A stretch of 64,000 nt of DNA from Polytrichum commune (taxonomy: Eukaryota; Streptophyta; Polytrichopsida; Polytrichales; Polytrichaceae). Position numbers and translations under genes: made by a program. Positions 55,696-64,000 of this stretch are shown here, piece after piece. A model generated the notes under the pieces. The model worked only from the letters and a program-made list of their open reading frames with translations. It was not told where the DNA came from and did no database searches. The stretch is from the NCBI GenBank assembly GCA_950295325.1, contig OX485803.1:53705554-53769553 (forward strand). Reading direction: 5' to 3'. Every line of letters starts with the position of its first letter. The stretch's first letter is position 1.

Positions 55696-57985
55696 TCATG
55701 GGTTTATATTGTGGTTTTGTAGATTTGTGATGGATTGGTTGTTTTCTATTCGTCTTTTATGAATCAATATTGAATGTGCATATTTTGTAGCGATTATATT
55801 TATTTGTTTGAATGTGCTTCTAATTTGGGATGTAGGGAGTTTAAGTTGTGTTTCAAGTTCATTCATCGAGGGGATGTGAGTTGTGGCTCTGGCTCCTGAT
55901 GCTAGTACGATAAGTGGGGCTACGTTCCAACCCCTTGCTATGATATTGTCAATGAGTGGTTGATATTTTGTGATTTTCCTCTCCCTTGTTTCTACAGAGA
56001 ATCTATCGTTACAGTATGTAAATTCAATGAATTGTATGGTAATTGTTGGCGTAGGTGCTTTTGGAGGTGGGGAGTTGTATGGGTGGCCAAGCAAGCATAT
56101 TATGTCGGGTTTGAGCCTAGCGTTACAGGAGCATCTTTGGGTGTTGCATGTGCATGGTAGCAACCATGTTGGGACTGTGTTTTCTTGGGGTAGTTCATTG
56201 TATGTGCCTGCATTCATAAGTATGTAGTTTCTTGTTACTTTGTTTGAGACGAGAAGTTGCGTATTTCCCATAGCTCTGTTATGTCTATTTGTTATGAGCG
56301 CGTGGATGTGTTGTTGTTTGCATTTTAGGAGTACGTGTAACCATGTATCTGCTTCTGGTGAGTTACATATGGGACATGTGTGGGACGGATATGCGATTCT
56401 ACCAAAGAAGAGTTGTTTCCTAGCGTGTCCCATATATTGTCCAGTACGGAATTTTATTAGACATGTTTTTTGTCTATCCGTGATGACTGGATTATTCCAA
56501 AAGTCATTTGATAATACTTTGTCAATATTTTTGTTGTCGAGCCACTTGTGTAATTGGTGTGTTTGGGTAGCTATGAGGGCTAGGTTGTGTTTTTTGTCAT
56601 ATTTAGTGATATATTTACCAAGGTGTCGGATGGGGCCTTTGTCGGGTGTTTCTTGCATTGAGTGCCACCAACCTTTTTGGAGGTAGTACGGTGTGAGGTG
56701 TGCATGTTCATGTGTGGCTATGGCATCTCTATGGTCTAGTTCACATCCCATTTTGGCTAACTTGTCCGCTTGTTCGTTACCGCTTATATTCGTATGGGCT
56801 TTGACTTTGTGTAGTGTAGTGATTTGTGTTCAGGATTGTAACAAGAGGTATAAAACGTTAAGACAGTCTGTAAAAATATGTGCAGGTTCATTTCGGTATG
56901 TAGTGGTGAGAAGGCATAGAGTATGATAGACAACCATCATTTCGGCTCGTAGTATGTTTTGGAGTCCTGGTAATCTTTCTGCAATTTTAAGATTTTTGAA
57001 AGCGTTGTATATGCCGTATCCTGCTTTTTCACATCTCCAATTTTCGTCAGTTAGTGCTTTGGGTGGAATAAATGACCCATCGGTATAGTAGCAAAATTGT
57101 GGTGGGTATTTGGGGGGTAGGCATATGTTGTGGTTTGTGATTGGTGGAATATTGGTAGGTTGGGTTGGGGGCGAGAAGGGTGGATTTGTAAGTTGAGACC
57201 ATTTCTTACTATGGTTTACTGGTGTGTTTGTTGGAGTGGGAGGCGCGGTTGTGGTAAATATACTGGGTATATGTAAAGATGTGCCGATATTGTGTATATG
57301 ATCGATGTATCCTATAGGGTTAATGGGCGTATTTTTGTGGTGTATGCATAGGATTCTAATGTCACAACTTTCTGTTCGGGGTTCAATTTGTAATTCCGGT
57401 GGTATTGTAGGCTCTTCATATGTAATGGTGTTTGCTTTGAAGTGTGTGATGACGTGCGAGTCCGGAAAATGACCTTCATGGGGATGGAGGTTGTGGTACC
57501 AAGTTGGGTCGGTTGTTATGAGTATTGTTATTGTGTCTGGGTTGTTTTTGGCAGCAAGTCTTGCCCAGTGTAGGGCTTGTTGAGTGTCAATTTCTGTGTG
57601 AGGATGGGCATACCCATTCCCTGTCCATTTATGTTGGAATGCGGTCCCTATTGACCCGAATACTTTATCTCTAGGGAATGGAGAAGAGAATTGTCTTAGT
57701 GAGGTGGAGCATGTTACTGGAGATGAGAAGTGTGAGTGTGTAATTTGAAATGAATCAATAATGTGCTCGAGGATGGCATTGGGTAATGTGTATTGGGCAA
57801 GTTTGAGGGGGTCGTTTTTGGGCATTCTATATTTGTATCGTTGGTATAACCATGCAACTTCCTTTTCGAATGATTGTATGGGGGGTTCTAAGTTATGTGG
57901 TTGGTGTAGTGTGTTTTGGTATTGTTCCCATAGCCATTGTAATCTCTTCTCTGGGATGGTAATTAAGTGGCGTCCGTCATCATCA
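55696..57985 (-). pseudogene. Linker block, RNase H, CCHC and REL endonuclease part of the LINE ORF
   Basis: The frame (with one TGA at 56830-56832) first encodes an unassigned block with FGSIGTAFQHKWTGNGYAHP (about 57660-57600). RNase H follows: YYTDGSF (Asp near 57080), LRAEMMVVYHTL (Glu), HIFTDCLNVLYLL (Asp) and, after the TGA, NEQADKLAKMG. Then come CPICNSPEADTWLHVLLKC (CCHC), NRHNRA (RHN motif), LKPDIICLL (KPD), IQFIEFTYCND (acidic residue of the nuclease core) and ERKITKYQPL (basic residue), the signature series of REL endonucleases of R2-type elements. All nuclease residues I look for are kept. Family knowledge: REL nicks the target for target-primed reverse transcription. Confidence 0.85.
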
Positions 57986-60515
57986 TAAATATGTGATACA
58001 CCATGTTGGCTTTGGATGGTGGTTTGTGTGCAAGCAATGTCATGATCCGGGTTACATTCATTAATATGAATGTGGCATAGGGGTATGATGTGTGGGGGGG
58101 GGGGGGGATGTGTCTTGTGTCTCTTGTTTGTGCTTCATCGAAATTGGTTTTTAAAATGTAGGTAAAGTGTTGATTTTGTTTGTGAGTATAGTATTGAGTT
58201 AGTAGTAGGATGTTATGATTGATGGTGTTTTGGTTCTCCCATGGGAATAAATCTCTTTGAGGAAGCCATTTATTGTATGTTAATTCGTTGTGGAGTATCC
58301 ATTGACATAGGTAGGATGTATATTTCTTCGTAATTTTGTTTTTATCTTTGTAGGTGTGGGGGCAGTCATTTATTATAGAGTGGATTGGGAATTGTGTATG
58401 TTTTTTTGGGATGTGCGGTGGTGGTTTTGGGAATTCGGGTGGTGGGGGCGGTGGAGATGGTGGGGGGTGTTCGTTGTGGTTTCTTGTTCTTGCATCTATG
58501 TGGTGGTTTTGTATTATGTATGCATTTTTTAGTGTGTTTGGTGTGGCATGCGTTAGGCAATTATTTGGGCATTGGTTGTGACATGATGGTTCACAAAAGA
58601 GTATTCGGGCTTGGTCTAAGGCAACTTTGATTGTTTTAGTGGGTGTGTCGTAGTAGGTTTTGAATTCATTGTTTGTCATTAGTTGTGTGCCATTAGGTTG
58701 TATTATTTGTTTAAGTTCGGTTATGTTGTGGAGTATTAATTTATGTAAATATTTTAGGAATGTTGTGGGGGTTATTGTAGGGATATTTTGTGCTTGACGC
58801 ATCCATTGGGTTTCGAGTGGTGTAGGGAGGAGGGGAAATTTTTCGAGTGTACTTTTTAGGTGGGCGCCACTAGTTGTTTTGAGTAAAAATAATGTTCTTG
58901 TGATTGGTGATCGTATACAATCTTGTTGGGATATGCGTGGTATGCTTAGTGAGCCTCCATATTTGGTAAGTATGTGTTTTGTTAGTCCTTTGTATATGTA
59001 ACCAAGTCTCCCTTTGTCGTTGAGGGCATTAATGAGTTGTTCGCCTATGCATGTAATGTATGCATTTTTTAGGGAGAAGGCTTCTGTGCCAAACATATTT
59101 TGGGGGAGTTGTGTGATTGCGTTTGACATGCATTTAGGAAGACCACATATTGTTTTGTATAGAGCGATTATTATTTTATCAAGTTTCTTAATTGCAGGTA
59201 GTGAGTACGGGACGGCATAGAAGCTATAGGCAATGCCGGCTCTTATGATTGTGTCTACCATTTGTATTTTTTGTTTCATGCTGGCTGGGCATGCTATTAG
59301 TAGTTTACATTGATTAATCAATTTGGTTGTTGTTATGTGTGTTTGTGTTTTCCATTGTAGTGATGGGACCAAATTTATTCCAAGGCAGACATATGACTCA
59401 TGTTGGCTTAGGATAGGAATATGTTGGTTCCTAAAATTTATATTAGTATTTTGTAAGTACGTTTTGAAGGCGCGATGATTGAGTTTGGTTTTGTTAGGGC
59501 AACCAGTGACTGCACATTTTGTGATGCCAAGGTCCATTTCTGCCCATTCACAGTATTTATCGAGTTTATTTAATTAGAGTTGAATGGATGCTAAGTTATT
59601 GGATAATACTGCTAGGTCGTCTGCGTAGGCTGCAGAGCTTAGTATTGTGTCAGAGGTTTTAAAGATGTATCCATTGTTTCCTCGTTGTAACCATCTAAGG
59701 AGTGGCTCTAGGAAAATTATGAAAAGATATGGACTTAGTGTGTCGCCTTGTATAGTTCCTCTTTGGATAGGAATTGGTTGGGTCTGACCGAAATGTTCTC
59801 CAATAAACGTGGTAGTGGACTGTGAGTAGATATTACCTACTAAGGTTATGGCATCTTGAGGGTAGCCTAGGTCTTTCATAATGGTAAGGAGTCTGGCGTG
59901 ATCGATAAAGCCGAAGGCGTTTTTAAAGTCGATGTATAATATGTAGATGTCTTGGTCGGTAAGTCTTGCATTGTCTAGTGCTGCAATGAGAGTTTGAAGT
60001 TGCCGGACGGTGCATCTTTCGGCTCGAAAGCCTTCTTGGCTGTCGTGTAAAATTTGGTATTTTTCTCCATATGAGGAGATGATACTCGTAAGTGTGCTAG
60101 TAAATAATTTATAAATTGTGTTGGCTAATGCAATAGGCCTATGGTTGGTAAGGTGATGGAGGTTTCATTTTTTGTATAGGAGTATTGTAAGGCTGGTTTT
60201 CCAAGATTCAGGGATTTGTTTTTGTTTATAGCAATGTGTAAAAAATAATAAAAGAAGCTTATGGAATCTTGGTGGCATAGTTTTTAGTATGATGTTAGGG
60301 ATTTTATCGGGTCCGGGGGCCTTTCCATTGACCAAGTTTTGGAGGCATATGTCATATGTTGTTTGATCAAGATATGTATGTAGGGGGGTAAGTGCATCTC
60401 CTCTTTTTTCAATAGTGTATCCGTTTAGGTCGTGCCACGGATATTGTCTGACTCCGCATATGCAGTGTGGTGTATGGTCAGGTTGATTTCGCAAGACTTC
60501 TGTTGAGAGTTGGGT
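57985..60515 (-). pseudogene. Reverse transcriptase part of the LINE ORF
   Basis: One frame is open from 60515 with in-frame stops at 60165-60167 (TGA, after TILLYKK) and 59574-59576 (TAA, after NNLASIQL). Motifs in order: VNGKAPGPDKIPN, a HLTNHRPIAL block just after the TGA, LYIDFKNAFGFIDH (the motif with the first catalytic Asp; FG in place of the usual FD), RGTIQGDTLSP, and AAYADDLAVL with the YADD box at 59627-59616. After the RT come a thumb region (CLGINLVPSLQWKTQTH) and a long linker with a proline-rich stretch (about 58450). The frame ends at 57963, where a one-base shift in an ATGATGATG run (about 57977-57990) moves the reading into the next segment. Confidence 0.85.
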
Positions 60516-60544
60516 CTACCTTTTAGCTCAACCCAACTCTCAAC
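60502..60544. repeat. 14 bp perfect inverted repeat at the LINE 5' junction
   Basis: GTTGAGAGTTGGGT (60502-60515) is inverted as ACCCAACTCTCAAC (60531-60544) with a 15 bp spacer. The first arm is the last recognisable LINE sequence, in frame with the RT ORF. It could reflect a short inverted duplication produced when the 5' end was truncated. Confidence 0.7.
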
Positions 60545-60867
60545 ACAAGTCCCAAGCCTCACCTCCCAAAAAGTGTTGCCATGTAGGCATCCATGTCATA
60601 CTTGGGACTTAAGACTTGGGACCCATGTGAAGTGGTAAGTGCCAACTTATGTGCTCTCAAAGATCAAGGGCATGATCACACCCGCCATAGCTGGTACCAT
60701 CCGTCAGCATCTCTGGCTGTAATAGTGTGAAAAGTGATGGATCAACGTCTGTTTGTCAACATAAATCCCCAACAATTTCACGTTGGAACCGGATGGAAAC
60801 ATTGGTGTGGTCGGGGCATGAGATTGCACGAATTGACTACAAATGACTTGATGAACCGGCCTTTCAA

Positions 60868-61090
60868 GGGCCACTTCACACACAAGGTTGAAGGACCATG
60901 ACCATTTCAATGTAAGAGCTTTCGTTGGTCCAAAAGGCGGAGATCATCCAAGTCTACTTCATACTAGGAGATGAAGGCCTGAAGGCCCCCAAAAAAAATC
61001 ATGGATGAAAAGTCTACATGGAATCCTACATGGCATGTTGTGGATAAAGGTGCATGGTCTGCCATAATTTGCGTTAGGCCCACTTCCAAG
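60868..61090 (+). mobile_element. MITE family A fragment (left end)
   Basis: GGGCCACTTCACACACAAGG begins the segment and the following ACCATGACCATTTCAATGTAAG and later GGAATCCTACATGGCATG blocks match family A. The interior is shorter and the right end is missing. The preceding triplet is CAA, so a target duplication cannot be confirmed. Confidence 0.55.
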
Positions 61091-61747
61091 AGATAGGCTT
61101 GATGCAAATTATGGTAGACCATGGCAATAAGACAATTGTCAATGGCTGCCATGGTTATTTTTTTCCAACAATCATTTTTGTAGGGCATACTAGTTAATAC
61201 GAGGCAAATGACCATTCTTCCAAATGCGCAAAAGTTGAAGTTTTTGGAGTTTGTTGTATGTGTGATTGAAGTAGACAATTTTTTTGAGTGAATTTTTTTT
61301 CACAATTTTATCTTCTTTAATGATAGGATTGTTGCAAGATGTGAGTGGTTCTGAAACCCAACAATGAAACCAAAATTCTTCTTGGATGTCATGGAGTCAA
61401 CCACAATTCGGATTGCATATACCTTCATTAGGAAGTAGAAATTTTAATAATTTTCAATTGTTTAATGATAAAGATGTAGAAGTTATTGGAACTCAAATGC
61501 CGCAAAATATAGAGGGTAGTAGAGATATGAACATGAGAAGAGAGACATAACATATTACTAGAAAAAGATACGATATCAACAAGAAGAAGAGAGGTAGGAC
61601 AGTAGCTTCAAAATCAAAATGAACAAAAAAAAAGACAAAAAAAGTAATTGAAGTGGAGCTGGGAGATTCGGAAGGTGAAGAAGAGGCTCTTATTAAATGG
61701 CGAGATTATGAGATCAAAATTCTCATAACTATTTGTAGTGAGATGAA

Positions 61748-61886
61748 TAGTGCCCATCCTCGAAAGAAGAGAGTAGTATTGCCCCAATGTTCCCTTGTCC
61801 GGTGGGCATTGGGTCATTGACATTACGAACGGACACTTTATTCACGCCGGCCCCTTGCTAAAAAGGGACCAGAGTTTCTATCTATC
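61748..61886 (+). mobile_element. 5'-truncated 3' end of the REL-type LINE with 12 bp target duplication
   Basis: The fragment runs from TAGTGCCCATCC to a TTTCTATCTATC tail, with AACGGACACTTTATTCACG and a GGCCCCTT...AAGGGACC hairpin as at the LINE 3' end. TAGTGAGATGAA flanks it on both sides (61736-61747 and 61887-61898), an exact 12 bp target duplication. It interrupts the PIF accessory ORF: removing it rejoins the reading frame text ...ITICSEM and KEKFVKF. Confidence 0.9.
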
Positions 61887-62458
61887 TAGTGAGATGAAAG
61901 AAAAATTTGTAAAATTTGTAAGAAAACAAGGTATGAATTAGTACATTGGATCCATTAATATTCATTTAAAAATGATTGATTGAATAAAATCTACAAAAAT
62001 TTAGACTTAGATTAGACCAATTTGGCCTTTGTCTTTTGTCCTTGGCTCCCCCCTTTCTTCTTATTGAGGATTTAGGCGTTTTGTAGAGATTGGGAATCGA
62101 CCTCATGTTCTCTTGGTTATAGGCTATTTTAGAGCTCATATAGACCACAACATTCCTCCCCTCAAGTTGATAGAGTTTTTGGCATGTAATATTTAATCCC
62201 ATTGTATTGTATTATGAAAATCTATTACATTTTATTTTATAAATTCATTTTTATTATATTATAAAATCTACTGGTTATATGTAAACACAAATGAATACTT
62301 GAATAAAGTTACATGCTCATATGATATTCAATTTGCGCAATTTTGAAAGAACTTGTTTAGCCTGTAAGAAAAAAATACAAAATTAAACTAATTGAGTACA
62401 AAAATGACAAGCATTCAAATGAAATTTAAGGTCAGACGAGAATGTCAATATTATGAGA

Positions 62459-62481
62459 ATATATATATATATATATATATA
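62459..62481. repeat. (AT)n microsatellite
   Basis: About eleven TA/AT dinucleotides without interruption, inside the PIF element remnant. Confidence 0.9.
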
Positions 62482-63039
62482 AATGGACAATGTACAAATA
62501 TAGTGTATCAAATGCCAATAAATACTGAAGAAAATTATGACCATCACAATATGCAAACCACACAACAAAATTCACTTGCAAGTGCTACAAAGGACAAAAA
62601 GAAAAAGATTTAAGACAAAATGGAAGAATTTCTAGACCATGTAGTTAGTAATTTTTCTAATTTGATTGCATTTTTTAGGCAACCACAAATTTACTGAAAA
62701 ATATGGATGCTCATATGATAGCCTTAGTACAAAAATTATAATTATTCACTCGTATCAAAATCTGTATCCATATCCTAAAATTGCAAATTTGGATTTTTTT
62801 GAAGCTTAATCTGCCACAAAAATGTGACTATTGCTATATGCATTTTTGTAGCTCCCAATAATAAATGTTTGTTTTTTTTCAAAAAAAATTCAATTTTTTT
62901 AATATCTTTGTCAAAAAAATTTAATCTTCTTGTATTATTTTCTGTAATATTAACATTTATGACCTCATTTATTGTTGTTAATTCAACCCTCATTTATTAT
63001 CATTATCTTTATAAACTATTATTTATACATCTATTCAAC

Positions 63040-64000
63040 TCTATTTGTTTCTTTTATCCATTCCATATTAAAATTTTCCTTCCCAATTGTACATATATTA
63101 TGTAGCATAGTACATGTAACAACTATATCAGCCATATGCCATAATGATATATCAACTCTTATCATAATGGTTCTCCATCTGCTTTTTAGGATTCTAAAAA
63201 CATGTTCAACACATATATGAGTAGAACTTTGAATGAAATTCTAATTTGTTTTTTAACCTTCCAAACTTTTTGCACATCCTTTGAATAGGATGTAAATCCA
63301 CGGCCATATTGGATATGCATAATCTTCAATAAACTTATAAAGTAAGAATTTGCCTTTAATGCAATCTCTTTCAACTTTTGTTAATTGAAACAATGTCCAA
63401 TCGTACATACTACATGTCCATCCAAATTCGTAATTCCAAAATATATATTTTGTATATACTATATCTTACAATAAAACCGAATGAAATGTTTTTTTGCAAT
63501 AATATAACTCTTTTCCAATTACAAGTGCAAGGATCCAAAATGTAAGAATTCTATGGAGGGCCTCAAATTCTTGGACTAGGACCCTAAACCGAGCTGGACT
63601 TGGAAATTGCACAAAATTCCCTTGCAAAATGAACTTTTACCAATCTACAAAATTTTGAACTATTTCTGTAATTGTATTTTCAGCCACCCCATATACCTCT
63701 CCTATAATATGCAAAGCAGTTCTTGTCCCAAGCCTTTGCAATGACATTACAACTATACTCTCAACTAAAATTGTCTTTCTCATATGTTTATTCTTTTTTC
63801 AGCAAATATGGACCTAACTTCTCACAAAGAAACTTGAATGTGTTGTGATATATACAAATTATTTGTTTAAACATTTTTTTATGTGAAAGAACCCAATAAT
63901 AACCTATTGGTGAACCCTACATTTCTCTCAAATACCCACACATTACGATCGCTCATCTTCATACCCTCAAAGCAATGCTCAAAATCATGGCATTTTCCCA
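63040..64000 (-). pseudogene. PIF/Harbinger transposase remnant, running off the window
   Basis: On the minus strand from 64000: HDFEHCFEGMKMSDRNVWVF, then (about 63757-63630) MSLQRLGTRTALHIIGEVYG and VAENTITEIVQNFV, matching the HTH region of HARBI1-type transposases. Near 63430-63290 lie GWTCSMYDWTLFQLT (usual GWPGS-HD, second Asp kept) and KGKFLLYKFIEDYAYPIWPW (usual GDSGYP). At about 63225-63070 QSSTHICVEHVFRILKSRWR supplies the catalytic Glu, followed by HMADIVVTCTMLHNIC, the family's C-terminal signature. Stops and frame changes interrupt it. The start lies outside the window. An intact relative would recognise TAA/TTA targets, as used by MITE families A, E and F here. Confidence 0.75.

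Larger units (their letters stand above)
55105..60515 (-). mobile_element. Non-LTR retrotransposon with RT, RNase H and REL endonuclease (5' truncated)
   Basis: On the minus strand one element runs from about 60515 to a 3' tail at 55105. Order: reverse transcriptase (60515 to ~59200), thumb and linker, an unassigned block, RNase H (~57085-56690), CCHC knuckle, REL endonuclease (~56380-55900), stop at 55696, ~550 bp 3' UTR, 3' hairpin (55149-55125) and a (TTC)6 tail. Only a few stops and one frameshift break ~1,600 codons, so decay is recent. RNase H together with a C-terminal REL domain is the layout of the Dualen/RandI clade, whose full members also have an N-terminal APE; here the N terminus is absent. 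No target duplication was found at the 5' junction. I infer a RandI-like element; only a phylogeny can place it. Confidence 0.85.
61300..62700 (+). pseudogene. Decayed PIF/Harbinger accessory ORF (SANT-like)
   Basis: Plus-strand text around 61640-61735 reads VIEVELGDSEGEEEALIKWRD then YEIKILITICSEM, and resumes after the LINE fragment as KEKFVKFVRKQG (about 61899-61934). A tryptophan-led helix after an acidic segment resembles the SANT/MADF-like second protein of PIF/Harbinger elements, which helps the transposase. Further lysine-rich text (SATKDKKKKI, FLDHVVSNFSNLI) appears near 62580-62670. Stops are frequent. The call relies partly on the neighbouring transposase and its orientation (tail to tail). 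Confidence 0.4.

Noticed and set aside
56240-56926. Plus-strand cysteine-rich frames as secreted or receptor-like proteins
   Set aside because: They are antisense to the RNase H and REL coding sequence, whose motifs are clear on the minus strand.
58354-58630. Plus-strand frames rich in glycine and valine opposite the LINE
   Set aside because: They are antisense shadows of the proline-rich linker of the LINE ORF on the minus strand.

Overview
This window looks like nuclear DNA of a land plant with a large, repeat-rich genome. The evidence is split genes with GT-AG introns, an intact plant-type syntaxin, many degenerate DNA transposons, and long AT-rich stretches without genes. The non-LTR retrotransposon type at 55-60 kb is better known from green algae than from seed plants. 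I therefore lean weakly toward a fern, lycophyte or other non-seed plant; this is inference only.

Layout. 0-32 kb holds almost no genes. It is a graveyard of short inverted-repeat elements. Several families share a terminal core like GGGCC-(A/G)(C/G)-TT(C/T)ACAC, and four copies sit between identical TAA or TTA target duplications, the signature of PIF/Harbinger-driven MITEs. 32.8-36.9 kb holds a three-exon gene for a 329-residue protein of unknown function, preceded by three tandem copies of a ~200 bp CT-rich leader or promoter repeat. 42.0-44.3 kb (minus strand) is an intact four-exon SYP1-type syntaxin of 318 residues, with a GC-rich leader and promoter to ~45.7 kb. 45.8-49.6 kb returns to MITEs, foldback elements and a 147 bp tandem duplication.

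50.5-53.1 kb carries a multi-exon HAD/FCP1-type phosphatase-like gene broken by one in-frame amber codon and altered at its acidic motifs. Around and beyond it, an almost perfect 22 bp palindrome recurs seven times; the last four copies lie in a degenerate ~170 bp tandem repeat. 55.1-60.5 kb (minus strand) is a 5'-truncated, recently decayed non-LTR retrotransposon. Its order is reverse transcriptase, an unassigned conserved block, RNase H, a CCHC knuckle and a restriction-enzyme-like (REL) endonuclease, followed by a 3' hairpin and a short simple-repeat tail. Two severely truncated copies elsewhere in the window share the 3' end and have 12-13 bp target duplications. 61.3-64.0 kb is a decayed autonomous PIF/Harbinger element: a probable accessory ORF on the plus strand and a transposase on the minus strand that runs off the window.

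The PIF/Harbinger remnant is a plausible relative of whatever mobilised the TAA-flanked MITEs. The REL-type retrotransposon explains both 3' fragments, one of which landed inside the PIF accessory ORF. The two host genes are unrelated to each other and show no clustering logic. The most unusual content is the REL + RNase H retrotransposon with its 3' end structure, and the palindrome array at the phosphatase-like locus.
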